Source of the DNA: ATZT02 sp964655115
GTDB lineage: Bacteria > Actinomycetota > Actinomycetes > S36-B12 > UBA5976
Direction: 5' to 3'
Length of the DNA: 64,000 nt
NCBI GenBank assembly: GCA_964655115.1
Contig: CAZZKM010000002.1
Span: forward strand, 1 to 64,000
The notes under the pieces were generated by a model. The model made no database searches. It saw only the letters and a program-made list of their open reading frames with translations, and was not told the origin of the DNA. Below are positions 1 to 7,922 of this stretch, piece by piece (position 1 is the stretch's first letter; each line of letters begins with the position of its first letter). Both the position numbers and the translations under genes were made by a program.

Positions 1-274
1 TACTTTTTGATATTAATAATTTATTTTAGACTGAGAATAGAAAGTATAACTTGATATTTAAAAATCCATTAAAAAAAACATCTTTTTTGTTGCAGAAATA
101 TCTGCAAATCATAATGGCTCTTTATTACATGTTAAAAAATTAATAAAAAATAATTGCGACACGGCGTGTCAAAATACGCGTTACTTGATGACAATATGCA
201 TTTCTTCTGGAACGATTAGGAATTAAGAAACTTCTGTGCTTTCCGGAACAGAAGTAAACTCGCCAGGAGGAATT
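1..274. other. AT-rich non-coding start of the window with inverted repeats
   Basis: I see no credible coding region here on either strand. Three short inverted repeats are visible: 7-bp arms TTGCAGA/TCTGCAA at 90-107, 5-bp arms GACAC/GTGTC at 158-170, and 7-bp arms CTTCTGT/ACAGAAG at 231-254. The last lies just upstream of the ribosome-binding site of the next gene, so it may be part of its 5' leader. Function is unknown. Confidence 0.5.
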
Positions 275-451
275 GTGGCAAAAAGAAGAAAAAAGGCAGC
301 TGCTCCAAAGCGCCGTCGTAAGAAAGCAGCAAAAGCTGCTCCAAAGCGCCGTCGTCGTAAAAAAGCAGCAAAGGCAGCTCCAAAGCGCCGTCGTCGTAAA
401 AAAGCAGCTAAATCTGCTCCAAAGCGTCGTCGTCGTAAAAAAGCTGCATAA
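275..451 (+). CDS. very basic Lys/Arg/Ala repeat protein, histone H1-like
   Basis: The 58-residue product is almost entirely Lys, Arg, Ala and Pro. After a nine-residue head it holds four copies of a 13-residue unit of the form APKRRRRKKAAKA (first copy one Arg short, last truncated). I chose the GTG start at 275 because AGGAGG at 265-270 is correctly spaced; the longer in-frame ATG at 236 lies before this site and would add unrelated residues. No folded domain is expected. Composition suggests a nucleic-acid-binding or chromatin-compacting protein like bacterial H1-like tails; this is inference. A strong bidirectional terminator follows at once, so it is probably a single-gene transcript. 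A role as a ribosome-associated basic peptide is also possible. Confidence 0.7.
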   Translation: MAKRRKKAAAPKRRRKKAAKAAPKRRRRKKAAKAAPKRRRRKKAAKSAPKRRRRKKAA

Positions 452-467
452 CCTTTCAAGGTTTGCT

Positions 468-503
468 AAAAAAACCCCGGGCTTAATAGCCCCGGGGTTT
501 TTT
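468..503. terminator. bidirectional intrinsic terminator
   Basis: A GC-rich hairpin (arms CCCCGGGCT and AGCCCCGGGG, loop TAAT) is preceded by seven A and followed by six T. It therefore works as a terminator on both strands, serving the basic repeat protein gene (+) and the convergent small membrane protein gene (-). Confidence 0.9.
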
Positions 504-525
504 ATTTGTCTTTAAACTTTTCTAA

Positions 526-774
526 TTAATTATTTCTTCGGCGATAGATCGCCCAGATTCCACAACTAAAAGAAAACAATCCCATAAATCTTGCCCCACT
601 ACCAATTGGTAGGGCAAATAACCAAGCACCTGCAAATATTGCAAGAACAGCAAATAAAAAAGTTAGAATTCGAGACCACAGTTTTGCTTTAATGAATGAA
701 AAGCCAACCGCAATAGGGCCCACAGCCAATGTTGTTAACACAACAAGTGCTGCAATTAGCGCTAGAGACTCCAT
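526..774 (-). CDS. small integral membrane protein of unknown function
   Basis: An 82-residue protein with hydrophobic stretches at about residues 4-27, 36-55 and 60-76, so two or three membrane helices, ending in a basic tail (YRRRNN). I recognise no family. It is transcribed divergently from the secreted protease gene, with only 19 bp between their start codons, so promoters must overlap, and it converges on the basic repeat protein gene through a shared terminator. The compact hydrophobic composition is clear; function cannot be inferred. Confidence 0.6.
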   Translation of the reverse strand: MESLALIAALVVLTTLAVGPIAVGFSFIKAKLWSRILTFLFAVLAIFAGAWLFALPIGSGARFMGLFSFSCGIWAIYRRRNN

Positions 775-793
775 TGAAGTAGTCTAAATTGAA

Positions 794-1849
794 ATGAAAA
801 AAATTACCACAATATTATTAGCAATTTTTCCTTTATTTATAGGCCTTTTTCAGGCACCTGCAAATGCGGTTGTGGGAGGAACAGATGCCACAGGATCTGG
901 ATTTGTTGTAGCAATCAGAGTTGACTTAGGTGGAAATTTACAAACAGCTTGTACTGGTGGACTTTGGAAACCAAAAATAGTCATCACTGCTGCTCACTGT
1001 GTAGTTGAAGAAGGCACAAGTAATGTTTCACCGGCTTCAAATGTGAATGTATATAGTCAAGGAGCAAATCTTTCAACTTCTAGACCTGTCGCAAAAGCGA
1101 CAGCAATCATTTTGACATCAGGTTATTTAAATTCAAAAACAGGTTTTGTCGAAGCAAACGATATTGCTTTTCTAGTTTTAGATAAAGAAATTGGAACCCC
1201 CCTGGTTACAAGACTTGCCAGTGAATCAGAAGTCGCAGCAGCTACTTTAAATGGAAAGAAATTAAATTTCTTTGGCTATGGTCAAACTGCTAAAGAAAGT
1301 GATGTCTCTTTAATTCCCTTAACTCTTAGCCAAACCCCATTTCAATTCTTGGGTGCAAAAACTTACGTTTATGCAAGAACTGCCAAAGGTGCCGGAGCCT
1401 GCTTTGGCGATAGTGGAGGTCCAGTAATTCTTTCTACTGAAACAGAAAATTTGTTGGTGGGACCAGTTGCTGGAGGAAGTGGCACACCTTGTTATCCAGA
1501 AATTAAAACCAGAGCAGTTTTATCACTTGTAGCAAGTAATTTCTCTGCCCTAGCAAAATCTGCCCTAGAAACAGCTGGTTATTCACCTGATGAAGCCATA
1601 ACAAAAGAAAGACCTAGTTTTAAAAAAGGCACATATTCAGCCAGAAGCACTGTTAAAAAATTAGGACTAAAAGTTGCTTCCTCTACCAGCGTGCAATTTG
1701 TAGGAGTAAGGGCCAAACCTAAAGGAGCATGTGCTGCCACTGCTTCCAGAGTTGTTGTTAACTCCAAAGGAACCTGCACCTTAACGATCACAATGAAAAA
1801 ATCTGGCAAAACAGCAAGGACTGCAAAAACTACCTTTAATGTTGGCTAA
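794..1849 (+). CDS. secreted trypsin-like serine protease (S1 family)
   Basis: This 351-residue protein starts with a signal peptide (residues 1-25, ending APANA) followed directly by VVGG, the usual mature N-terminus of chymotrypsin-fold proteases. The catalytic triad is visible: His68 in TAAHC, Asp123 in NDIAFL, Ser207 in GDSGGP. Cysteines at 53/69 and 203/228 are suitable for disulfides. After about residue 260 follows a C-terminal segment (FKKGTYSARS, VKKLGL, two further cysteines) that resembles small beta-rich surface modules of low-G+C actinobacteria. There is no pro-region between the signal cleavage site and VVGG, so the enzyme could be active on export. Substrate is unknown. It starts 19 bp from a divergent membrane protein gene and is followed 10 bp later by map. 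Confidence 0.9.
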   Translation: MKKITTILLAIFPLFIGLFQAPANAVVGGTDATGSGFVVAIRVDLGGNLQTACTGGLWKPKIVITAAHCVVEEGTSNVSPASNVNVYSQGANLSTSRPVAKATAIILTSGYLNSKTGFVEANDIAFLVLDKEIGTPLVTRLASESEVAAATLNGKKLNFFGYGQTAKESDVSLIPLTLSQTPFQFLGAKTYVYARTAKGAGACFGDSGGPVILSTETENLLVGPVAGGSGTPCYPEIKTRAVLSLVASNFSALAKSALETAGYSPDEAITKERPSFKKGTYSARSTVKKLGLKVASSTSVQFVGVRAKPKGACAATASRVVVNSKGTCTLTITMKKSGKTARTAKTTFNVG

Positions 1850-1859
1850 GTTTTAACTA

Positions 1860-2693
1860 ATGAATTACAGAACTGTTCCAGCCCATATAGAAAAACCTGA
1901 ATATGTAGGCAAAAGATCTCCTGCCACATATAAAGGTTCTGATGTTCAAACCAGCGAAGTAATCGAAAAAATGAAAATAGCTGGAACTATTGCAGCAGAT
2001 GCCATGCATCTTGCAGGTAGAAGTATCAAAGCCGGCATGACTACAGATGATTTAGACAAAATTGTGCACGAATATATTTGTGATCAAGGAGCTTATCCTT
2101 CAACTCTTGGTTATCGTGGTTTTCCAAAATCTCTTTGTACTTCTATTAATGAAGTCATTTGTCATGGCATTCCCTCCAATCAAGTTATTCAAGAAGGAGA
2201 CATCGTCAATCTTGATGTGACCGCTTTTAAAGATGGAGTGCATGGAGATACTAACTACACATTTTTAGTAGGAGTAGTAGAAGAAGAAGTAAAACTTCTA
2301 GTTGAGCGAACTAAAGAATCTCTTGATCGAGCAATCCAAGCAGTAGCTCCTGGAAGACCCATCAATGTTATTGGTCGTGTTATTGAAAGTTATGCCAAAA
2401 GATTTAACTACGGAGTAGTCAGAGATTTCACAGGGCACGGAGTGCATACTCATTTTCATTCTGGTTTGGTAATTCCTCACTATGACGATCCAACTAGTAA
2501 CCAGTTGATGCAAGAAGGTATGACTTTCACCATTGAACCCATGCTTAATTTAGGAACTCATGATTACGACATGTTGGATGATGGCTGGACCGTGCTAACT
2601 AAAGATAGAAAGATTTCTGCCCAGTTCGAACACACCTTAGTGGTGACAAAAACAGGGGCAGAAATCCTAACTTTGCCTAGTATTGACTCATGA
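1860..2693 (+). CDS. map: methionine aminopeptidase, type I
   Basis: MetAP removes the initiator methionine from nascent cytosolic proteins with a dinuclear metal centre. The pita-bread fold signature and ligands are present: Asp pair in NLDVTAFKDGVHGDTNYTF, His in GHGVHTHFH, Glu in FTIEPM and Glu in QFEHTLVV. The 277-residue length with an N-terminal stretch starting before the catalytic domain fits the longer actinobacterial MapB-like form. It begins 10 bp after the protease stop, and its TGA stop overlaps the apt start by 4 bp (ATGA), so the two are translationally coupled. Confidence 0.95.
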   Translation: MNYRTVPAHIEKPEYVGKRSPATYKGSDVQTSEVIEKMKIAGTIAADAMHLAGRSIKAGMTTDDLDKIVHEYICDQGAYPSTLGYRGFPKSLCTSINEVICHGIPSNQVIQEGDIVNLDVTAFKDGVHGDTNYTFLVGVVEEEVKLLVERTKESLDRAIQAVAPGRPINVIGRVIESYAKRFNYGVVRDFTGHGVHTHFHSGLVIPHYDDPTSNQLMQEGMTFTIEPMLNLGTHDYDMLDDGWTVLTKDRKISAQFEHTLVVTKTGAEILTLPSIDS

Positions 2694-3217
2694 CCATTCC
2701 TAAGCATTTGGAATATGCTCACTCAAAAATTACTGATGTCATAGATTTTCCTAAAAAAGGAATAGTTTTTAAAGATATAACACCTGTATTGCAAGATGAA
2801 AAAGCATTTAATCAAGTTTTAGATGATTTATCAAATCAATTAAATGGTGCCAATAAAGTAGCAGGAATTGAATCCCGAGGTTTTATTTTTGCAGCTGCTT
2901 TAGCTGCTAGAAATAAATTAGGTTTAGTTTTATTTAGAAAACCAGGAAAACTTCCACGTCCAACACATGTGGTGCAATATCAATTGGAATATGGATTTGA
3001 TTCATTGGAAGTTCACACAGATGCCATAAACAATTCAGATTCAGTTTTTATAGTTGATGATGTTTTAGCCACAGGAGGAACCATGTGGGCTGCTACTGAA
3101 TTAGTTAAAAAATCTGGTGGCAAAGTTGCAAATTGTGCTGTTTTTATTGAAATTTCTGCATTAAATGGTCGCACTCGCCTATCTTCAATACCCGTTCACT
3201 CAAGCATCATCATCTAA
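2690..3217 (+). CDS. apt: adenine phosphoribosyltransferase
   Basis: Salvages adenine to AMP using PRPP. The PRPP-binding motif VFIVDDVLATGGT and the adenine-site stretch GIESRGFIFAAALA are intact; length 175 residues is normal for the family. The start overlaps the map stop by 4 bp. Both genes are housekeeping, and co-expression with map is likely. Confidence 0.95.
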   Translation: MTIPKHLEYAHSKITDVIDFPKKGIVFKDITPVLQDEKAFNQVLDDLSNQLNGANKVAGIESRGFIFAAALAARNKLGLVLFRKPGKLPRPTHVVQYQLEYGFDSLEVHTDAINNSDSVFIVDDVLATGGTMWAATELVKKSGGKVANCAVFIEISALNGRTRLSSIPVHSSIII

Positions 3218-3252
3218 GTTCTTTTAATAGAAAAACAATTAAAGGAGTTTAA

Positions 3253-3906
3253 ATGAAAAATGCCACTGCTCGTTTGATGGCAGAGTTTGTGGGAACTTTC
3301 ACCCTAGTTCTTTTTGGTGCAGGCGTAGTTTTAAGTGGTGGAGATTTAGCAGCAATAGCTTTAGCAAATGGTTTTGCAATTTTAATTTCTGTTGCAGCCT
3401 TTAGACATATTTCAGGTGCTGCATTTAATCCAGCAGTCGCAATTGCACTTTGGGTTACAAGAAGAATGCCAGCTTTAGATGCAATTAGTTATATAGTTGC
3501 TCAATTGCTAGGTGGATTATTAGCAGCAGTTATTTTAAAAACTGCTTATGGAAGTTATGCCCAAACAGTTGGTGTACCTACCCTTGCTCAACCAATTGCT
3601 CCCATTTATGGAGTAGTAATTGAAGTTTTAACCACATTTATTTTGATGATGGTAATCATGGGAACAGCAATTGATGGCCGTAGCACTTTCAATGGTGTAG
3701 CAGGAATTCCAATAGGTTTTACAGTTGCAGCAGGAATTTTATTTTCAGGACCATTAACAGGTGGTGCAATGAATCCTGCTCGTTGGTTTGGTCCAGCAGT
3801 TGCTTCAGGACAATTTGCAAACTTTTGGATCTGGATTGTTGGTCCAATAGTTGGAGCAGTTCTTGCAGCCTTGATTTACGACGTAGTTGTTAAACCAAAG
3901 AAGTAA
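3253..3906 (+). CDS. aquaporin-type MIP channel
   Basis: A 217-residue six-helix major intrinsic protein with both NPA boxes: FNPAVA (residues 59-61) and MNPARWFGPA (174-176). The residue after NPAR is Trp, not the Asp typical of GlpF glycerol facilitators, which favours water or small neutral solutes over glycerol; this is inference. An AAGGAG site lies just before the ATG. It is followed 18 bp later by polyphosphate glucokinase; no glycerol kinase is nearby. Confidence 0.9.
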   Translation: MKNATARLMAEFVGTFTLVLFGAGVVLSGGDLAAIALANGFAILISVAAFRHISGAAFNPAVAIALWVTRRMPALDAISYIVAQLLGGLLAAVILKTAYGSYAQTVGVPTLAQPIAPIYGVVIEVLTTFILMMVIMGTAIDGRSTFNGVAGIPIGFTVAAGILFSGPLTGGAMNPARWFGPAVASGQFANFWIWIVGPIVGAVLAALIYDVVVKPKK

Positions 3907-3924
3907 ATAAGACATAATTAAGGC

Positions 3925-4683
3925 ATGTTTAATTGGCCAGCGGATACTTTAACGCTGGCCATTGACATTGGTGGCTCAGGAATAAAAGCAAGTGTCATCA
4001 ATAAAGATGGCGAAATGATTTGCGAAAGAATTCGCATGGAAACTCCCTATCCTTCTCACCCTGTTGGTTTTAGTGAAGTAGTTGCAGATTTTGTTAAAGA
4101 TTTACCAAATGCTCAAAGAGCAAGTGTTGGTTTTCCAGGATTAGTTAGAAGTGGTGTTGTAGTAATGGTTCCCTCACTGTCAAGAAGAGTTAAAGATGGA
4201 CCAAAAGATCTAGAACTAGCAAAAGCTTGGACAAATTTTGATTTACAAACTCCAATGGCAAATGCTTTAGGTGTGCCTACAAAAGTTGCTAATGATGCAG
4301 ATATTCAAGGAGCAGCAGTTATCTCTGGAAAAGGTTTGGAATTTGTTATGACTTTAGGAACAGGAGTTGGTACAGCACTTTTTCAAAATGGAATACTTCT
4401 TCCCCACTTGGAATTAGGTCATGCTCCATTTAGACAAAGTGAAGAGTTTGAAGAACAAATTGGAAATGCTGCACGTGAACGAATCGGTGTTGAAAGATGG
4501 ACAAAAAGAGTTATTAAAGCAATTTCTAAATACGATCAATTTCTTTATTATGACCACTGCTATGTCGGTGGTGGCAATGCCAAACACTTAAAAGGAATTG
4601 ATTTAGGGCCAAAAGTAACCAGAGTTAGTAATAAAGCAGGAATTTATGGTGGAGCAAGAATTTGGGATTTAGAAGCTAGTTAA
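3925..4683 (+). CDS. ppgK: polyphosphate glucokinase (ROK family)
   Basis: Phosphorylates glucose with polyphosphate or ATP. The ROK phosphate loop DIGGSGIKAS is at residues 14-23 and a second nucleotide-binding motif LTLGTGVGTALF is near residue 145. Like actinobacterial PPGKs, and unlike most ROK kinases, there is no Cys-rich zinc motif, and the length (252) and the tail with YVGGGNAKHL match that subfamily. Whether polyphosphate is preferred cannot be read from sequence alone. The stop codon is 3 bp from the stop of the convergent cytochrome b5 protein gene, with no obvious terminator hairpin between them. Confidence 0.88.
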   Translation: MFNWPADTLTLAIDIGGSGIKASVINKDGEMICERIRMETPYPSHPVGFSEVVADFVKDLPNAQRASVGFPGLVRSGVVVMVPSLSRRVKDGPKDLELAKAWTNFDLQTPMANALGVPTKVANDADIQGAAVISGKGLEFVMTLGTGVGTALFQNGILLPHLELGHAPFRQSEEFEEQIGNAARERIGVERWTKRVIKAISKYDQFLYYDHCYVGGGNAKHLKGIDLGPKVTRVSNKAGIYGGARIWDLEAS

Positions 4684-4686
4684 AAA

Positions 4687-5814
4687 CTAGTCGTCGTCAC
4701 CCTCTTCTTCTCCTCCCACAGATTTTGTAGGTTTTGAAAGATTAGAACTAGAGTCAGTAAGGCTTCCCAACAAAAAACCAGCCAAAGTGTTATTTGGTCG
4801 TGATTGATTGCTGTGTTGATTTTGAAATAAAACAGATCCATCTTTGCCACAAATTTGTTCAATATTTTTAACTCCACCTGGGTGAGAGTTAACATAACTT
4901 GTCAGATTGTAAACCTCATTATTTACAACCGTCCAACAATCATTAACTGAATTATGTTTTGCAACTTCACTTGAAGTCAGAGTAGCTGAATTTGTGTTGG
5001 TTGAATTTGATTGAGTTTGATTACTGCTTGAATTAGATCCAGTCGTTTTTGATTCTAAAACTTGACCAACAGTTCCAATCACTAAATTTGAAAGTTGAGA
5101 ATTAGGTTTTCCTTGGCTTCCATGTTGAGCTTGAAATGATTGAGTCCCATCAATTCCACACAGTCTCATAATGTTAGGAACTCCACCAGGATGTGAATTT
5201 ATATACGAAGTTAAATCATAAACTTCATTATTTACGATTGTCCAACAGTCATTTTGATTGTTGTGCTTTGCTACTTCAGTTGCATCTAAGGTAATACTTG
5301 CAGTTTTAGCTGAATTTGTTGAATCAGGCGAAATGCTTTGTGAGTTTGTAGTTTGAGGAGTTGGTTTAGGATTAATTTTCTCATCCCAAGTCGCTTTAGC
5401 TCCAGTATGTCCAACTAAAATTGTAAAGACTAAAGCGGCTATAGCAAGAATTACCGATAATCCACCTGAAACTTTAACTAAAATAGATTGAGAATTCTTC
5501 TGCAAGAAAAACCAAACCACACTAACTACAAAAAGTGCAAAAGCAATAATAACTAAATTTTCACCTAAATTTGCATGCTGTATTGGAGTTCCCACTCTCA
5601 TGGAAAGCGCTTCACCTGACTGCTTAGCAATAAATGCTGAAACCGCAGCAATTCCAAGTCCTGCTTGAATAATAAATCCATATTTTTCTCTAATTTTTGA
5701 AAAGAAGAACGCTGCAATAAGTGCCATAGAAAATACAGGCAAGAAAATTACTACCACGTGATCAATTAGAGGATGTAGAGGTAAACCGAAGAATAAATCA
5801 AATATTTTTTCCAT
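4687..5814 (-). CDS. DUF2231-like membrane protein with two tandem cytochrome b5 domains
   Basis: The 375-residue protein has four membrane helices (about 17-38, 48-63, 86-104, 117-136) in a domain starting GLPLHPLIDHVVV, which resembles DUF2231. After a Ser/Thr/Asn-rich linker come two cytochrome b5-like domains at about 174-250 and 277-352. Each carries the heme motif HPGG (His208, His311) and a second candidate heme His (His231 in QAQHGS, His334 in QNQHSN). Each also has a Cys pair (190/219 and 293/322) placed for a disulfide, pointing to an extracytoplasmic location. The tail is acidic (EEEGDDD). It is probably a membrane-anchored redox protein; partners are unknown. It converges on ppgK. 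Confidence 0.85.
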   Translation of the reverse strand: MEKIFDLFFGLPLHPLIDHVVVIFLPVFSMALIAAFFFSKIREKYGFIIQAGLGIAAVSAFIAKQSGEALSMRVGTPIQHANLGENLVIIAFALFVVSVVWFFLQKNSQSILVKVSGGLSVILAIAALVFTILVGHTGAKATWDEKINPKPTPQTTNSQSISPDSTNSAKTASITLDATEVAKHNNQNDCWTIVNNEVYDLTSYINSHPGGVPNIMRLCGIDGTQSFQAQHGSQGKPNSQLSNLVIGTVGQVLESKTTGSNSSSNQTQSNSTNTNSATLTSSEVAKHNSVNDCWTVVNNEVYNLTSYVNSHPGGVKNIEQICGKDGSVLFQNQHSNQSRPNNTLAGFLLGSLTDSSSNLSKPTKSVGGEEEGDDD

Positions 5815-5876
5815 GATTTTATTTAATCAGAGCCATCTGAGAGAGTTCTTAATCAACCTTAATGTTGTCTTAATAT

Positions 5877-6569
5877 TTAATTTTGGAAGGTTTTCCAACT
5901 AATTCGATGATATTTCGAAGGCCCATATTTCTTTATGGCTAAAAGGTGGTCTGATGCTGCATAGCCTTTATTTTCATGCCACAAATAGTCAGGAAATTCT
6001 TTACTTAAATCATCCATTACTTGATCTCTAGCAACTTTTGCCACAATTGAGGCTGCAGCAACACTTGAGCAAATTAAATCAGCTTTTATTAAATTGATTA
6101 TTTTCATATTTGCAGAAATTGGTCCATCATTAACTTCCTCATTGAAAATGTCTAAAGTTTCTTTTTCAGGCATCAACCAATTGTGTTTTCCATCAAGTAT
6201 CAAATAATCAGGCTTATTAACTAAAGAATTTAAAGCTCTCCTTCCTGCTCTTCTTAAAGCTCTTGTCAGACCAATTTCATCTATTTCGCTATTACTGGCT
6301 TGTCCCACACTATGTTCTAGAACCCAATTTTTTACTTTTGGTAATAAGTCTTCTCTTTCTGATTTTGTTAATTCTTTTGAATCCGTTAAACCTTCAGGTA
6401 GAAGTTCATCTAAAGCTAATTCTTTATTTAAAACGGTAATTCCTACATAAACAGGTCCAGCAAGACAACCTCTGCCAACTTCATCCATACCTGCGACAAG
6501 GTTTGCTCCTTTAGAAAAAAGGTTTTTTTCTAAATCCAGATTTGTTTTATTTTTCTTAGCTTTTGGCAT
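5877..6569 (-). CDS. rnhB: ribonuclease HII
   Basis: Cleaves RNA in RNA-DNA hybrids and starts removal of misincorporated ribonucleotides. The active-site block GMDEVGRGCLAGPV, the LILDGKHNW strand and the motif KADLICSSVAAASIVAKVARD are all present; 230 residues is normal. The start lies inside the 3' end of lepB (14-bp overlap), placing it last in the rpsP-to-rnhB operon, as in many actinobacteria. Confidence 0.95.
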   Translation of the reverse strand: MPKAKKNKTNLDLEKNLFSKGANLVAGMDEVGRGCLAGPVYVGITVLNKELALDELLPEGLTDSKELTKSEREDLLPKVKNWVLEHSVGQASNSEIDEIGLTRALRRAGRRALNSLVNKPDYLILDGKHNWLMPEKETLDIFNEEVNDGPISANMKIINLIKADLICSSVAAASIVAKVARDQVMDDLSKEFPDYLWHENKGYAASDHLLAIKKYGPSKYHRISWKTFQN

Positions 6570-7215
6570 CAGGTATTAAATTAAAACTTTCAGGAATTTT
6601 TAAAGTTGAAAATCTTGAAAATGGCCAAATTCTTAAATGAACTGCTCCCACAATATTTTTCTCAGGGACTGTTCCGTATGCAGTTTCTAAATGAAATCTT
6701 GAATCTCTGCTATCTGGTCTGTTATCGCCCATCACAAAAACTCTTTTTTCAGGAACCGTGATGTCAAATTCAACTTGGTTGGTTTCAGTATCTGGTTTTA
6801 TAAAAGATTGATCATTTAGTTCAACTCCATTAATTAGGATTCGACCATTTTCTGAACAACATTTCACATTATCGCCAGCTATGCCAATAACTCTTTTTAC
6901 TAAATCATCACCTGCATCAGTAGGTAATAGTCCAACCACACTTAAGAAGTGTAGGAATAAATTTCTATTTGATTCATATTCTGGTAACCAATCCCCTGGA
7001 TCTTTAAAAACAACAATTTCTCCACGTTTAATGTCTGTAAATGGTTTAGTGACTTTGGTTGCAACTATTCGATCTTGTAAAAGTAAAGTATCTTCCATTG
7101 AAGCAGAAGGTACATAAAAAACTTGGAATAAAAATATTCTAACTAAAGAAGAAAAAATTAAAGCTATTCCAACAGTGATCAGCAGTTCTCTAACTGCTGC
7201 CCAAAGGGTGCGCAA
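6556..7215 (-). CDS. lepB: signal peptidase I
   Basis: Membrane-bound leader peptidase that cuts signal peptides such as that of the secreted protease in this window. One N-terminal helix (about residues 11-32) is followed by the catalytic Ser39 in PSASMED and Lys107 in DLVKRVIG; the conserved GDNR box (VMGDNRPDSRDSR) follows. Length 219. It begins 2 bp after the rplS stop and overlaps rnhB by 14 bp. Confidence 0.95.
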   Translation of the reverse strand: MRTLWAAVRELLITVGIALIFSSLVRIFLFQVFYVPSASMEDTLLLQDRIVATKVTKPFTDIKRGEIVVFKDPGDWLPEYESNRNLFLHFLSVVGLLPTDAGDDLVKRVIGIAGDNVKCCSENGRILINGVELNDQSFIKPDTETNQVEFDITVPEKRVFVMGDNRPDSRDSRFHLETAYGTVPEKNIVGAVHLRIWPFSRFSTLKIPESFNLIPDAKS

Positions 7216-7217
7216 GG

Positions 7218-7763
7218 TTATTGTTTGTCTGCTTCAGGACTTGCTTCAGCAGTTTCTGTTGCAGCAGGAGTAACTTCAACTGGAGTTTCACTTACAGCAA
7301 CTTCCTCTTTTGCTGCAGGTGCTTCAACTTTTGCTTCAACTTTTTCTGCTACAGCTTCTTCAACATTTTCTTGCACTGCAACTTCAATGTCTTCTTCTGT
7401 AACAATTGCAGCTGCTAAATCTCCACGACGTTCTTTAATCTTTGAAGCTTTACCTCTTAATTCGCGTAAGAAATAAAGTTTGCCACGACGAACATCGCCA
7501 CGAGAAACAATTTCAACTTTTTCAATCGTTGGTGCATTGATAGGAAATGTTCTTTCCACACCTGTACCAAAAGAAACTTTTCTAACGGTAAACGATTCAG
7601 AAACACCATGACCTGAGCGAGATATAACTACACCTTGGAAAATCTGGATACGAGAACGTGTTCCTTCTATAACTTTTACGTGAACTTTTACAGTGTCACC
7701 AGTTCTAAAATCTGGAATTGATTTTTTGATTGATTTTTTATTTAAAGCATCTAATTTATTCAT
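7218..7763 (-). CDS. rplS: 50S ribosomal protein L19 with acidic C-terminal extension
   Basis: Residues 1 to about 115 are a normal L19 (DTVKVHVKVIEGTRSRIQ, QGVVISRSG, RRGKLYFLR). A further 65 residues rich in Glu, Ala, Val and Pro follow, which most L19 proteins lack. The tail looks disordered and acidic, much like that of rpsP upstream in the same operon. An untranslated stretch of about 160 bp with inverted repeats precedes it; lepB follows 2 bp after. Confidence 0.95.
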   Translation of the reverse strand: MNKLDALNKKSIKKSIPDFRTGDTVKVHVKVIEGTRSRIQIFQGVVISRSGHGVSESFTVRKVSFGTGVERTFPINAPTIEKVEIVSRGDVRRGKLYFLRELRGKASKIKERRGDLAAAIVTEEDIEVAVQENVEEAVAEKVEAKVEAPAAKEEVAVSETPVEVTPAATETAEASPEADKQ

Positions 7764-7922
7764 GATTTACTTCTTTCATCTGCAACGCTCACAGGTCGTT
7801 CAGTCTTGCTAGTTTGGAGCCGGATTTCTAAAACTTAACAATTCTCTAAATATTTCCCTGTGGCGAAATATTTATACAAACCAATCCGGTTAGAGACTCT
7901 ATTGTGCCAAAAACAACTGTTC
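7764..7922 (-). promoter_or_regulatory. structured leader between trmD and rplS
   Basis: A 159-bp gap, long for this operon, holds nested inverted repeats: outer 7-bp arms CCGGATT/AATCCGG (7820-7826 and 7883-7889) around inner 9-bp arms TAAATATTT/AAATATTTA (7847-7855 and 7866-7874). It could be an L19 autoregulatory leader, an internal promoter region, or an RNA processing site. I could not match it to a known leader class. Confidence 0.4.

Noticed and set aside
302..450. CRISPR-like tandem repeat
   Set aside because: The repeated 39-bp units are a continuous reading frame with no spacers; they encode the basic repeats.
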